Source: CTSoil-043 sp963821235
GTDB lineage: Bacteria; Chloroflexota; Limnocylindria; Limnocylindrales; CSP1-4
Direction: 5' to 3'
NCBI GenBank assembly: GCA_963821235.1
Contig: CAWGCS010000002.1
Span: 316,223-380,222 of the forward strand
DNA: 64,000 nucleotides
In this document: one piece after another, positions 1 through 11,144 of the stretch
Layout of the letters: every line of letters starts with the position of its first letter
Numbering within the stretch: the first letter of the stretch is position 1
The notes under the pieces: model-generated
The model's database searches: none
Told to the model about the DNA's origin: nothing
The model's input: only the letters and a program-made list of their open reading frames with translations
Translations under genes and position numbers: made by a program

Positions 1-741
1 GCGGCCCACCATCAGGCGGGCCAGGCCGGCCGTCGTCGTGTCGGCGATCGGGATGCCGGCCGCCGTTGCCCGGCCCCGCCGCATCACGCTGACCCGGTCG
101 GCGATCTGGCTGACCTCGCCGAGCTTGTGGCTGATGAAGACGACCGACGCACCGCCGGCCACCATGGAGCGCAGGGTCCGGAACAGGTCGGCCGCCTCCT
201 GCGGTGCCAGGACGGCCGTCGGCTCGTCGAGGATGAGGATCCGGGCGCCGCGGTAGAGCATCTTCAGGATCTCGACGCGCTGCTGCTCCCCGACGGAGAG
301 CTGCCACACGCGCGCCCGGGGATCGACGGCCAGGCCGTGGCGGCGGGCCAGGTCGGCGACCTCGTCGTCGTAGCGGCCGAGGTCGACCCTGAAGCGCGGC
401 TGGTCGAGGCCGATGAGGACGTTCTCGGTGACCGTCTGGGTGGGCACCAGGGCGAAGTGCTGGTGGACCATCCCCAGCCCGGCCGCGATGGCGTCGCGCG
501 GCGAGCGGAACTCCACCGGCCGGCCGAAGACGAGGACCCGCCCCGCGTCGGGCCGGTAGAGCCCGTCGAGCACGTTCATGAGGGTGCTCTTGCCGGCGCC
601 GTTCTCACCCAGCAGGGCGTGGATCTCCCCGCTTCGCAGCTCGAAGTCGACCCCGTCGTTGGCGACGACGCCGGGGAAGCGCTTGACGATGCCGCGCATC
701 TCCACGGCGAGCGGGCTGGGGGCGGCCGGTGCGTCGCTCAT
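1..741 (-). CDS. Sugar/nucleoside ABC transporter ATP-binding protein (3' end outside window)
   Basis: This is the ATPase of a BMP-type (simple sugar/nucleoside) ABC importer, coupling ATP hydrolysis in the cytoplasm to uptake. The visible 247 codons hold the whole first nucleotide-binding domain: Walker A GENGAGKST near residues 45-53, Q-loop MVHQHF, signature LSVGEQQR and Walker B ILILDEPT followed by the switch His in FISHK. Family members (YufO/RbsA-like) have two such domains in about 500 residues, so roughly half is missing past the window edge. The ATG at 739-741 begins MSDAPAAP. The substrate-binding lipoprotein lies just upstream on the same strand, separated by a strong hairpin. Family confident; substrate unknown. 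Confidence 0.92.
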   Translation of the reverse strand, partial: MSDAPAAPSPLAVEMRGIVKRFPGVVANDGVDFELRSGEIHALLGENGAGKSTLMNVLDGLYRPDAGRVLVFGRPVEFRSPRDAIAAGLGMVHQHFALVPTQTVTENVLIGLDQPRFRVDLGRYDDEVADLARRHGLAVDPRARVWQLSVGEQQRVEILKMLYRGARILILDEPTAVLAPQEAADLFRTLRSMVAGGASVVFISHKLGEVSQIADRVSVMRRGRATAAGIPIADTTTAGLARLMVGR

Positions 742-752
742 GGGCTGGCTCG

Positions 753-799
753 CTTCGTGCAACGAAGAGGCCCGCGACGAGCGGGTCGTCGCGGGCCTC
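753..799 (-). terminator. Double stem-loop between bmp lipoprotein and ATPase genes
   Basis: A perfect 14-bp inverted repeat (767-780 with 786-799, 5-base loop GCGGG) is followed, in the leftward direction, by a 6-bp hairpin CTTCGT/ACGAAG (753-758 with 762-767). No U-run follows. I read it as a partial terminator or 3'-end stabiliser that would give more binding-protein mRNA than ATPase mRNA; that role is inferred. Confidence 0.5.
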
Positions 800-812
800 G
801 ACATCGGCGTGG

Positions 813-2057
813 CTACTGGGGAAGCTCGCCGTTGATGCCTTCGGCGAACCACTTCATGCAGACGGTGCACTCGCTTCCCGGGGCGCCCGGCGGGAACTGG
901 TCGAGGTCCGACTGCTGGAGCTTCTCGCCCGCGGCGAGGACCTGCTTGCCGGTGTTGTCGGTGATCGGGCCGGCGAAGACGTCGAAGCGGGTGAACTCAC
1001 CCTTCAGCATCTTGGCCAGGGTGTCCTTGACGAGCTGGACGTCGGCTGCGGGCAGGTCCTTGATGCCCATGCGCGGCGTCTCGCCCTCCATGAAGCCGAG
1101 CAGGGCCATCGCCCCGGAGTCGGCGTCGAAGTACTCGTAGCCGGCCTTGTAGGTCCCCGCCTTCACCTGCTCCGCGATGCGGACGTATTCGGGACCCCAG
1201 ATCCAGTAGGGAGCGGTCAGGCAGCGGTCGACCTTGCAGGACGCCGGGTGGTCGTAGGTGACGCCCCACTTGCCCTTCTCCTGGGCGACGTCGGCCACGG
1301 CGCCGGTGTCGGCCCCGGTGAAGACCACCTGGGCGCCGGCGTCGAACAGGGAGGCCGCGGCCTCCTTCTCCTTGACCGGCTCGTGCCAGGTGTTGATGAA
1401 GCGGACGTCCATCGTGCATTCCGGGCAGGTCTTCTTGACGCCCAGCATGATCGCGTTGCCCAGCCGGATCTCTTCCGGGATGGGGAACGTCGCCATGTAC
1501 CCGATCTTCGGGTTGCCGTCGAGCTTGGCCCGCGACCCGGCCAGCATCCCGGCCAGGTACTTGAAGTCCTCCATGGCCCCGAAGAAGTTGCCGAAGTTCG
1601 TGCCGTTCGACTTGTAGCCCGTCAGGTGGAGGTAGGTGATCTTGGGGAACTCCTTGGCCACGGTCTCCATGGGATCCATGTAGCCGAAGGAGGTGCCGAT
1701 GATGAAGTTGAAGCCCTTCCGCGACAGGCTGCGGAAGACCTGCTCCGAGTCGGTGCCCTCGGGCACGTTCTCGATGTAGGCGACGTGCGAGTCGGCCATG
1801 TTCTCGCACAGGTAGATGAGGCCCTCGTAGTGGGCCTGGCTCCAGCCGCCGTCGTTGTGGGGTCCGATGAGGACCATCGCCACGTTGAACTTGCCCTCGA
1901 CGATGTCGGGGATCTGGGTCACGCCGGCGGCCGCGCCGGCCTCGCAGCCCGCGGCCCCGGCCGACGGGCTCGCGCTCCCGCCGCCCGAGCTGCAGGCACT
2001 CACGATCAGGGCGGCCGCCGCGAGCAGCGTCAGCGGCATCCGGAGTCGGCTGGCCAT
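813..2057 (-). CDS. BMP/PnrA-family substrate-binding lipoprotein
   Basis: Extracytoplasmic receptor for the ABC importer next to it. The 414-residue product starts MASRLRMPLT, has a signal peptide with lipobox LIVSAC (Cys22) and a Ser/Gly linker, then a periplasmic-binding fold of the Bmp/PnrA family (Med, purine nucleoside receptors). Family-like stretches include FNFIIGTSFGYMD, YLAGMLAG and a DAGAQVVFTGADTGA segment. I chose the ATG at 2057 because it sits behind a GGAGGA ribosome site and directly gives the signal peptide; the frame runs further upstream but without signal features. The ligand could be a nucleoside or a simple sugar. Confidence 0.93.
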   Translation of the reverse strand: MASRLRMPLTLLAAAALIVSACSSGGGSASPSAGAAGCEAGAAAGVTQIPDIVEGKFNVAMVLIGPHNDGGWSQAHYEGLIYLCENMADSHVAYIENVPEGTDSEQVFRSLSRKGFNFIIGTSFGYMDPMETVAKEFPKITYLHLTGYKSNGTNFGNFFGAMEDFKYLAGMLAGSRAKLDGNPKIGYMATFPIPEEIRLGNAIMLGVKKTCPECTMDVRFINTWHEPVKEKEAAASLFDAGAQVVFTGADTGAVADVAQEKGKWGVTYDHPASCKVDRCLTAPYWIWGPEYVRIAEQVKAGTYKAGYEYFDADSGAMALLGFMEGETPRMGIKDLPAADVQLVKDTLAKMLKGEFTRFDVFAGPITDNTGKQVLAAGEKLQQSDLDQFPPGAPGSECTVCMKWFAEGINGELPQ

Positions 2058-2287
2058 CGTGTCCTTCCTCCATGCGCTTGCCACGCTCGGCAGGGGGACG
2101 CGCTCCTGCGGGCGATCCCGCGCCCGGTCTCCCCGGACCGGGGCTCGAGCCGGACCGCGCCCCCCAAGGATAGTCCCCCCGGCCCCCGCCGATTGGCCCC
2201 TGCGGGCCGCCGCGAGGGGAGGTCGAGGGCACGCCGGCAGCCCGTTCCGGCGCACCGTCCGGCGGTCGATCGGCTACCGTTCGCCCG

Positions 2288-3562
2288 ATGTTCGAACGTA
2301 CCGCGCTGGCCGACGGGCCGCGCGTCATCTCCGCCCGGCTTCCCGGATCCCGGTCGGTCACGATCGAGGCCCACGTCCTCGCCGGGTCCCGCCACGAAGG
2401 TGCCGACCAGGCCGGCTGCGCCCACTTCATGGAGCACCTGACCTTCAAGGGCACTCGCGCGTTCTCCTCGACCCGCGCCCTCTCGGAGGCGGTGGAGGGG
2501 ATCGGCGGGACCTTCAACGCGTCGACCGACCGCGAGTCGACCGTCTACTACGTCCGGGTGCCGACCCGCCACGCCGCGCTGGCGATGGCGGTCCTCGGCG
2601 AGCTCGTGGCCCGCCCGCTCCTCGACGAGAAGGAGATCGAGCAGGAGCGCGACGTCATCGTCGAAGAGATTCGCTCCTACCTCGACGACCCTGCCGAGCA
2701 CGTCAACGTCCTCTTCGACCTTGCCGTCTTCGACGACACGCCGCTGGGTCGCGAGATCGCCGGGACCGAGGAGAGCGTGCGGGCGCTCCCGGTCGACGCC
2801 ATCCACCGCTTCTGGGGCACCTACTACCGGCCGGCCAACGTCGTCGTCGCCGCGTCCGGCGACATCGGCCACGACACCGTGGCGGGCCTGGCGGCCGAGG
2901 CCTTCGGCACCGGCAACGGATCGATCCCGGCCTACGCCCCGGCACCCGCGATCCCCGCCGGCGACCGATTCGTGCGGGCTTCGCGCCCCACGACCCAGGC
3001 CCAGCTCATCGTGGGGGTGCCGGGCCTCCGCCGCGACCACCCCGACCAGTGGACCCTGTCCGTCCTCAACGCGATCCTCGGCGACGGGATGTCGAGCCGC
3101 CTCTTCCTGGAGGTCCGCGAGGAGCGCGGGCTGGCCTATGACGTGGGCAGCTCCATCGTCAGCTACGCGGACGCGGGCGTCGTCTCGGTCTACGCCGGCG
3201 TCGACCCGCGCAAGATCCGGCCGACGATCGCGGCCGTGCTCGAGGAGCTGGCCCGCCTGCGCGACGACGCCGTCCCGGACGGCGAGATGGCCAAGGCGAA
3301 GGCGTACCTTGCCGGCCGCCTGGAGCTGCGCCTCGACGAGTCGCGCTACCTCGCCTCGTGGATCGGCACCCAGGAGGCGCTCCACGATCGGGTCATGACC
3401 CCCGACGAGGCGCTGGCGGCGATCGAGACCGTGAGCGCGGACGAGGTCCGCGACCTGGCCGGCCGGCTCTTCCGCGACGACGGGCTGCGCCTGGCGGTCG
3501 TCGCCCCGGCCGGCAAGGGACGCGCCCTCGAGCGGACGCTCCGCATCCCGGCCGCGCCGTGA
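2288..3562 (+). CDS. M16 family zinc peptidase
   Basis: A 424-residue insulinase/processing-peptidase-type protease. The inverted zinc motif HxxEH is present as HFMEH (His46, Glu49, His50), with the downstream acidic stretch EIEQERDVIVEEI supplying the third ligand, so the active site looks intact. The C-terminal half carries the usual inactive M16_C domain. Length matches one-chain bacterial M16B enzymes. The ATG has no ribosome site but TACCGT ends 7 bases before it (2275-2280), which suits a leaderless transcript. The stop overlaps the GTG of the next gene by 4 bases. Substrate not predictable. Confidence 0.93.
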   Translation: MFERTALADGPRVISARLPGSRSVTIEAHVLAGSRHEGADQAGCAHFMEHLTFKGTRAFSSTRALSEAVEGIGGTFNASTDRESTVYYVRVPTRHAALAMAVLGELVARPLLDEKEIEQERDVIVEEIRSYLDDPAEHVNVLFDLAVFDDTPLGREIAGTEESVRALPVDAIHRFWGTYYRPANVVVAASGDIGHDTVAGLAAEAFGTGNGSIPAYAPAPAIPAGDRFVRASRPTTQAQLIVGVPGLRRDHPDQWTLSVLNAILGDGMSSRLFLEVREERGLAYDVGSSIVSYADAGVVSVYAGVDPRKIRPTIAAVLEELARLRDDAVPDGEMAKAKAYLAGRLELRLDESRYLASWIGTQEALHDRVMTPDEALAAIETVSADEVRDLAGRLFRDDGLRLAVVAPAGKGRALERTLRIPAAP

Positions 3563-4563
3563 GCCGGTCGCCCGCGCGCAGCGACGCGCTCCGCCTGGCC
3601 CACCTTCACCTCCGCGGCGGCACGTACGCCCTCGCCCGCGTGGAGCTGGAGACGCTGGCCGGCGCCGATCGCCTCGACCGACCGGGGATCCTCGACCTGG
3701 CGGAGGTGCGGTGGCGGACCGGCGACTTGCCCGGCGCGGCGGCCGCGGCGGCGGCCTGGCTGCAGGACGGCGACGAGCCGGGCGCCGCCTCGGGCCTGGC
3801 CCACGTGATCAGCGCCGAAGCCGAGGCCGCCCAGGGCCGCGTGGCGGAGTCGACGGCCCACGTCGACGCTGCGGCCGCCGAGCTGCGCGACCGGGAGGCG
3901 CTCGAGCGGCTGCTGGCCGGCCTCCCGGCGCTCGCGGCGTGGCCCTGGGAGCCGGACGCGGCGGTCGCCCCGGAACCGGCGACGGACGCCGGCGACCTCG
4001 CCCCCGAGGCCGGACCTCCTTCCGGCGAGGCGGTCACGGCCGGCCCGCCGGCGAGTGCCGGAGCGTCGGTGGCGCCGTCGGCCGGACCCGGCCCGGGCGA
4101 GCCGGCCGCACCAGAGATGCACGAGGCCGGGCCGCCCGAGCCGGCGACAGGCCCGCCGCCCCGTGGGTCGGGCGCCGGTCGCGGCCCCGTCCCGCCCGCC
4201 GCCATCCCGATCTCCCGCTCCGCGTCCGATCTCGTCGGCGCCGGCGCCGGGCTCCTGGCGAGCGCCCCGGACCGGGCGGCGGTCCTGCTCGCCCTCGCCC
4301 TCCGCTCCGATCGCGCGGCCGCCGAGGCGGTCCTCGCGGCCCTCGACCGGGCGCCGACAGCCGGTGGCTCGGCCGGCCCGGCGTCCTTCGCGGGCGAGGC
4401 CCGATCCGTCGAGGCGGGTGGGCCTGCCGCCGCCCTCGCCTTCGTCCGCGCCGAGGCGCTCCGGCTCGCCGGGCGCCACGAGGAATCGCGGATCGCCTAC
4501 GCTTCCGCCGAACGTCTCGCCCTCGCGCCGGCCGAGGCCGGCCCCCCCGGGAGTCCCCAGTGA
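3559..4563 (+). CDS. Hypothetical Ala/Pro-rich protein with TPR-like ends
   Basis: Not recognised. The 334-residue product begins at a GTG overlapping the M16 stop (GTGA). Its first ~130 residues are helical and repeat-like (LRLAHLHLRGGTYALARVELETLAG; ALASGLAHVI-type segments), resembling tetratricopeptide helices. Then comes a ~100-residue low-complexity Pro/Ala/Gly linker, and a second helical segment of about 110 residues (DRAAVLLALALRSDRAAAEAVLAAL). There is no signal peptide or membrane span. It is translationally coupled on both sides (M16 peptidase and ndk), so it is expressed, but the job is unknown. Confidence 0.7.
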   Translation: MSRSPARSDALRLAHLHLRGGTYALARVELETLAGADRLDRPGILDLAEVRWRTGDLPGAAAAAAAWLQDGDEPGAASGLAHVISAEAEAAQGRVAESTAHVDAAAAELRDREALERLLAGLPALAAWPWEPDAAVAPEPATDAGDLAPEAGPPSGEAVTAGPPASAGASVAPSAGPGPGEPAAPEMHEAGPPEPATGPPPRGSGAGRGPVPPAAIPISRSASDLVGAGAGLLASAPDRAAVLLALALRSDRAAAEAVLAALDRAPTAGGSAGPASFAGEARSVEAGGPAAALAFVRAEALRLAGRHEESRIAYASAERLALAPAEAGPPGSPQ

Positions 4564-5018
4564 CCGAACGCAGCCTCGTCCTGATCAAGCCCGACGGCGT
4601 CCAGCGCCTTCTCGTCGGGCGGGTCATCGCCCGCCTCGAGGACAGGGGCCTCAGGCTCGTCGGCCTGAAGCTCGTCGCCGTCAGCCGCGAGCTCGCCGAG
4701 CAGCACTACGCGATCCACCGCGAGCGCCCCTTCTTCGCCGGCCTCGTCGCCTTCATCACCTCGAGCCCGCTGGTGGCGATCGCGGTCGAGGGTCCCAACG
4801 CGATCTCGGTCGTGCGGGCCATGGTCGGGGCGACCCGGCCCTGGGAGGCCGAGCCCGGCACGATCCGCGGCGACTTCGCCCTCGAGGTCGGGCAGAACCT
4901 CATCCATGCCTCGGACGGGCCGGAGACGGCCGCGACGGAGCTCGCCCTGTGGTTCCCGGAGGGGATCGCCACGTACGGCCGCGAGGTCGATCGCTGGGTG
5001 CTCGGTCCCCAGGCCTGA
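4560..5018 (+). CDS. ndk: Nucleoside diphosphate kinase
   Basis: Transfers the gamma phosphate of ATP to nucleoside diphosphates through a phospho-histidine. The 152-residue product shows the family start SLVLIKPDGVQR, the RPFF segment, and the active-site motif NLIHASD with the catalytic His at residue 116 (usual motif NxxHGSD; Ala replaces Gly). Length is normal for bacterial Ndk. The GTG start overlaps the stop of the preceding gene by 4 bases. The stop is 3 bases from the convergent stop of the leftward membrane gene. Confidence 0.97.
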   Translation: MTERSLVLIKPDGVQRLLVGRVIARLEDRGLRLVGLKLVAVSRELAEQHYAIHRERPFFAGLVAFITSSPLVAIAVEGPNAISVVRAMVGATRPWEAEPGTIRGDFALEVGQNLIHASDGPETAATELALWFPEGIATYGREVDRWVLGPQA

Positions 5019-5021
5019 GCC

Positions 5022-6530
5022 TCAGGGCGCCGGCGTCGCCGCCGCAGGGCCGGGGAGCGGAACGTCAGGCGCCGCCGCCGCCTCGCGGATCCCGAACGCG
5101 CCGGCCGCGGTCAGAAGGGCGAACCCGGCCAGGACCACGACGAGGAGCGCCCGCAACGGCGTCCGGTTGAGCTCCAGCAGCGGCCGCATCTCGCGGCCCG
5201 CCGCCTGCAGCGTCGCCAGGCGCCGCCCGGCGGGGCTCCCGGCCGCGCGGGCCGCCGCCCGCAGCCCGGCCGGAACCCGGGCCAGCTCGCCCGGGGCGGC
5301 GGTGACGCGGGCGTCCGGCCGGCCCAGCCCGATCCCCAGGATGCGCGCCAGGGCGGCGGCCGTCCCCAGCGTCGCGAGCGAGGCGACGAAGAGGGCCCCG
5401 CCGGCGGTCGCGGCCTGGAGGGCCGCCAGGCGGGCATCCCAGACGAGGACCCCGGGCCAGCCGACCGCCGCGACGCCGATCCCGATGAGGGCGGCGCCGA
5501 GGGCCGGCGCGCGCCGCAGCCAGCCGCCCGATTCGGAGAGGCGGACGGTCCCGAAGGCGGCTCGGAAGGCGATCGCCCAGCCGAAGAGGGAGATCCGCGT
5601 GGCCACGAACGGCACCAGCCAGGCCCGCACGGCGTCGCGGCCGGCCGGGTCGAGCGAGGCGAACCCCAGGACGACGACCCCGGCGTCCAGGACGATGGTG
5701 TAGGCCACGATGCGGCCGATGTCGTCCTGGATGAGCGCGGCGAACGCGCCCAGGAGCATGGTGGCGAGGCCGAGCAGGACGAGGAGCGTGCCGTCCCACC
5801 CGAGGACCGGCTGTGCGGGCCCCAGCGTGTCCGGCGCCCACCCGAGCAGGATCACGGCCCACCCGGCCGGGAGGAGGACGAGAAGGGCCGGCAAGGCCGA
5901 CGCGGGCGCGGCGTCGATGAGCCGGGCGACGCGGGCGTGCAACGGGACCATGCCCAGCCGATGGCCCAGGGCGATGCCGACCACGACCGTGGCGAGGCCG
6001 GCCACCTGGGGCTGGACGGCGAGGCCGCCGATCCCCTCCGGGGCCAGGCTCACGGCGATGACGCAGACAGTCGTGGCGGCGACCACCCCGCGCAGCTCGC
6101 GGGCGAGGGCCCGCACCCGAAGCGGGGTTGCCGGCTGGGCGAGGGCCACGACCGCCGCCAGGGCGGCCGTCGCCCCGGCGGCGAGGAGGGCCGGCAGCGC
6201 GCCGGCCATGCCCAGGGCGAGGCCGAGCCCGGTCCCCGCCACGAGCAGGACGGCCGGTCCGCCCGACTCCCAGCTGGTGATGCGGGCGACGGCGAGGACG
6301 CCGAGGCCGCCCGCGAGCGCCACGCCCAGGAGCACGCGCGCGTAGGAGGTCATGGCGACGGCCCCGTCGGCCACCACCAGGGAGCCGTCCGGCGTCGTCG
6401 CGATCAGGACGAGCAGCGCTGCGACGACGGCGCCGAGGCCGGCGACGGTGCCGGACCGACGCCGGCGACGGACGGCCAGGGCCACGATGGTGCCCGTCGC
6501 GGCGACTGCGAGGAACGGGGCGAGGCTCAC
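5022..6530 (-). CDS. NuoN/MrpD-related multi-spanning membrane protein
   Basis: A 502-residue protein of about 14 hydrophobic segments. Two stretches recall the proton-translocating antiporter-like subunits of complex I and Mrp: a PLHARV...DAAPASALPALL segment (family PLHxW...APxxxSALL) and ALIQDDIGRIVAYTIVLDAGVVVLG (family ALxQxDIKRLLAYSS). The family Lys of the DIKR motif is Gly here and the Trp of PLHxW is lost, so ion pumping is doubtful. The start is the GTG at 6528-6530, giving MSLAPFL. Last gene of the signal-peptidase operon, 10 bases after its neighbour. No other complex I genes are nearby. Confidence 0.62.
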   Translation of the reverse strand: MSLAPFLAVAATGTIVALAVRRRRRSGTVAGLGAVVAALLVLIATTPDGSLVVADGAVAMTSYARVLLGVALAGGLGVLAVARITSWESGGPAVLLVAGTGLGLALGMAGALPALLAAGATAALAAVVALAQPATPLRVRALARELRGVVAATTVCVIAVSLAPEGIGGLAVQPQVAGLATVVVGIALGHRLGMVPLHARVARLIDAAPASALPALLVLLPAGWAVILLGWAPDTLGPAQPVLGWDGTLLVLLGLATMLLGAFAALIQDDIGRIVAYTIVLDAGVVVLGFASLDPAGRDAVRAWLVPFVATRISLFGWAIAFRAAFGTVRLSESGGWLRRAPALGAALIGIGVAAVGWPGVLVWDARLAALQAATAGGALFVASLATLGTAAALARILGIGLGRPDARVTAAPGELARVPAGLRAAARAAGSPAGRRLATLQAAGREMRPLLELNRTPLRALLVVVLAGFALLTAAGAFGIREAAAAPDVPLPGPAAATPAP

Positions 6531-6540
6531 GGGCGCGCCC

Positions 6541-7161
6541 TCAGCCGGGAGGACGGCGCCGGTCGATGACGGCGCCCGGGATCGCCAGCTCGCCGGTCGC
6601 GGTCGCCGCCGACCCGGCGAGCTCCATCACGGCCGCGGCGATCGCGACGAGGGCGGCCCCGGCCACGAGCGCCTCGAGCGCGGGCGGCGTGCCGACGAGG
6701 CCATCGCGGAGGAGGAGCGCGGCGTTCAGCAGGACGAGGAGGCCCCCGCCGAGGCGGAAGGCGTCCCGGGCCAGCGCCACTGCGGCGACCGCCACGGCCA
6801 CGCAGGCGAGACCGGCCGCGAGGGCCGCCTGCGGCCCGAACGACGGCAGGCCCACCGCGGTGGCCCCGAGCCCGGCCGCGAAGGCCGCGATCGCGGCCGC
6901 CACGGTTGCCGGGAGGCCGATGGGCGAGCCGCTCGCCGGGCCGGCGCGGCGCGCCGCGACGGAGAGCAGGAAGCCCGCCAGGACGCCGGCGACGATGCGG
7001 AAGCCGAGCACGGGGGCTGGCGGCAGGGGATCGGCGACGAACGGCGAGAAGACGAGGGCGACGAGGGCCCCGAGGCCGGCCGTGCGCGCCCCGCCGGCCC
7101 CGACGGCGACCGCCGCCCCGAAGGCGACCGCAGCTCCCGTCGCGACGAGGAGCCAGGTCAC
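6541..7161 (-). CDS. Small multi-spanning membrane protein, unknown function
   Basis: Not recognised. The 206-residue product is almost wholly hydrophobic, Ala/Val/Leu-rich, with about six predicted spans and few charges (an RRAG loop near residue 66 and a LARDAF loop near 140). The start is a GTG that overlaps the lepB stop by 4 bases, so it is translationally coupled to the signal peptidase. The next gene, NuoN/MrpD-like, begins 10 bases after its stop. By position and size it could be a small partner subunit (MrpB/E- or NuoJ-like) of that protein, but I see no diagnostic motif. Confidence 0.65.
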   Translation of the reverse strand: MTWLLVATGAAVAFGAAVAVGAGGARTAGLGALVALVFSPFVADPLPPAPVLGFRIVAGVLAGFLLSVAARRAGPASGSPIGLPATVAAAIAAFAAGLGATAVGLPSFGPQAALAAGLACVAVAVAAVALARDAFRLGGGLLVLLNAALLLRDGLVGTPPALEALVAGAALVAIAAAVMELAGSAATATGELAIPGAVIDRRRPPG

Positions 7162-7763
7162 GGTACGGTCGGGCTCGGCCTCGCGTCGCCGTTCCCGACG
7201 GCGGCCGGGTACCCGGGCGTGGGGAGGATCCCCAGGGTCGCGACCGGCCAGTAGCGCAGCCAGGCACGGCCGATGATGGTGCTCCGTGCGATCGGCCCGA
7301 AGGCCCGCGAATCGGCCGAGGCCGCGCGATGGTCGCCCATCACGAACAGCTCCCCCGCCGGCACGACCCACCGCGCCGGCTCCTCGGTCGCGGTCGTCGG
7401 CTCGAGGTCGTAGGTGTACGACTCGTCGAGGGGCGTCCCGTCGATCCAGACCTTGCCGTCCTTGATCTCGACCGTCTCGCCGGGCAGGCCGATCACCCGC
7501 TTGATGAACGGCGTCCGCGGACCGCCCTGGACCCAGGCGTCGGGAGGCTCGAAGACGACGATGTCACCGCGGGAGTAGTCGTCGAAGCGGGGGGTCAGCT
7601 TGTCGACCAGGACGTACTGGTCCGGCTCGAGCGTCCGCTCCATCGACTGCTGCTCGACCCGGTAGGGCTGGGCGACGAACGTCTGGATGACGAAGAAGAT
7701 GATGAGCGTGAGGACGAGCGTCTCGACGATCTCGAAGAGGCACCCGAGGGGGCGTCGTGTCAC
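7158..7763 (-). CDS. lepB: Signal peptidase I
   Basis: Membrane serine protease that removes signal peptides from exported proteins. The 201-residue product has one N-terminal membrane span (about residues 11-30), then box B with catalytic Ser40 (EQQSMERTL), box D with catalytic Lys88 (FIKRVIGLPG) and box E (GDHRAASADSR). The frame is open further upstream, but the GTG at 7763 starts right before the span, and a TATACT -10 box lies 9 bases ahead of it (7770-7775), so longer starts would precede the transcript. First gene of a leftward operon with two membrane proteins. Confidence 0.95.
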   Translation of the reverse strand: MTRRPLGCLFEIVETLVLTLIIFFVIQTFVAQPYRVEQQSMERTLEPDQYVLVDKLTPRFDDYSRGDIVVFEPPDAWVQGGPRTPFIKRVIGLPGETVEIKDGKVWIDGTPLDESYTYDLEPTTATEEPARWVVPAGELFVMGDHRAASADSRAFGPIARSTIIGRAWLRYWPVATLGILPTPGYPAAVGNGDARPSPTVP

Positions 7764-7863
7764 AAGTCCGGCAGTATAGGGGCCCGGTCCGCGTGCCGCC
7801 CCGCGGGCGGCGCCCGGCGTGCCCGCGTGCGCAGCAATGCATAAATCGCCGCGTATGCGCCGG

Positions 7864-7893
7864 TTGACCCGCAGTTCGGGCAGTTGATACACT
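7864..7893 (+). promoter_or_regulatory. Sigma-70-type promoter for hppA
   Basis: TTGACC (7864-7869) and TACACT (7888-7893) are separated by 18 bases and lie about 140 bases ahead of the pyrophosphatase ATG, leaving a leader of roughly 135 bases. Together with the lepB promoter facing left this fills the divergent gap 7764-8035. Confidence 0.6.
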
Positions 7894-8035
7894 CGATCAT
7901 GGCCTGAGCCGCCCAGCCGTCCCGCCCAGAAGAAGGGCCGGTGGTCCCCAGGCACACAACGTTCCCTCGTCCCCGGCGCGACGATCGCGGCCGCGCGGAC
8001 GGCCGTGCCTGACAGGGAGGTCGCGCAAGCTGCCG

Positions 8036-10243
<2,208 letters not shown>

Positions 10244-10257
10244 GCCGCACGAAGGGA

Positions 10258-10292
10258 CGGCGGGTCGCGCCCGGTCCGGGCGCGACCCGCCG
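10258..10292 (+). terminator. Strong hairpin after hppA
   Basis: A perfect 15-bp stem (10258-10272 with 10278-10292) and 5-base loop GGTCC sits between hppA and uppP. There is no U-run, so it may slow or stabilise transcripts rather than end them; the uppP ATG is only 9 bases beyond it. Confidence 0.55.
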
Positions 10293-10301
10293 TGAGATTC
10301 G

Positions 10302-11129
10302 ATGGATACCCTGATCCAGGCGATCGTCATGGGCATCGTGCAGGGGCTCACCGAGTTCCTGCCGATCTCCTCGTCCGGCCACCTGATCCTGGCGCCCTAC
10401 CTGCTGAGCTGGCACGACCCGTTCATCACGTCGCTGGCCTTCTCCGTGGTCCTCCACATGGGCACCCTGGCGGCCCTCCTCGTCTACTTCTGGCGGGACT
10501 GGGTGCGCCTGGTGCCGGCCGGCCTGGCCGCCATCCGGGACCGCTCGTTCCGGGGCGACCCGGACCGTCGCCTGGCCTGGCTCATCCTCGTCACGATGCC
10601 CCCGGCGATCGTGGCCGGGGTCCTCCTCAACGACTTCTTCGAGGAGCAGGTCCGCCAGCCGGTGCTCGTCGCCCTCATGCTCGTCATCGGCGGGGCGATC
10701 CTCTGGTCGGCAGACCGCCTCGGCCGGAAGGCCGAGGGGATGGAGCACCTCGGCTTCGGGGGCGCCTTCGCTATCGGCTGTGCCCAGGCCATCGCGCTCG
10801 TGCCCGGGATCAGCCGCTCCGGGATCAGCATCAGCGCCGGCCTGGCCCTGGGCCTGACCCGCGAGGCCGCCGCCCGCTTCTCGTTCCTCATGGCCGCCCC
10901 CGTCATCGCCGGCGCGGGCGCGTGGGAGATCCGCAAGCTGCTGACCGGGGAGGCGGGCGTCCCGGTGGAGCCGGGGCCGCTGGTGGTCGGCTTCCTGGCC
11001 GCGGCCCTGTCGGGCCTCGTCGCGGTGGCCGGCCTGCTCCGCTACCTGCGCGGTCACCCGATGACGGTCTTCGTCGCCTATCGGCTGCTCCTCGCCGCGG
11101 CCGTCGTGATCTACTTCCTGGCGGCATAG
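10302..11129 (+). CDS. uppP: Undecaprenyl-diphosphatase
   Basis: Integral membrane BacA/UppP enzyme that dephosphorylates undecaprenyl pyrophosphate, recycling the lipid carrier for cell-wall synthesis. The 275-residue product shows both family motifs: the N-terminal QGLTEFLPISSSGHL with the catalytic Glu and Ser/His, and the second conserved block IALVPGISRSGISISAGL with the catalytic Arg. About 8 spans. Starts with ATG directly after the hppA hairpin; argR follows 15 bases after the stop. Confidence 0.97.
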   Translation: MDTLIQAIVMGIVQGLTEFLPISSSGHLILAPYLLSWHDPFITSLAFSVVLHMGTLAALLVYFWRDWVRLVPAGLAAIRDRSFRGDPDRRLAWLILVTMPPAIVAGVLLNDFFEEQVRQPVLVALMLVIGGAILWSADRLGRKAEGMEHLGFGGAFAIGCAQAIALVPGISRSGISISAGLALGLTREAAARFSFLMAAPVIAGAGAWEIRKLLTGEAGVPVEPGPLVVGFLAAALSGLVAVAGLLRYLRGHPMTVFVAYRLLLAAAVVIYFLAA

Positions 11130-11144
11130 GCGCCGGGAGCGCAC

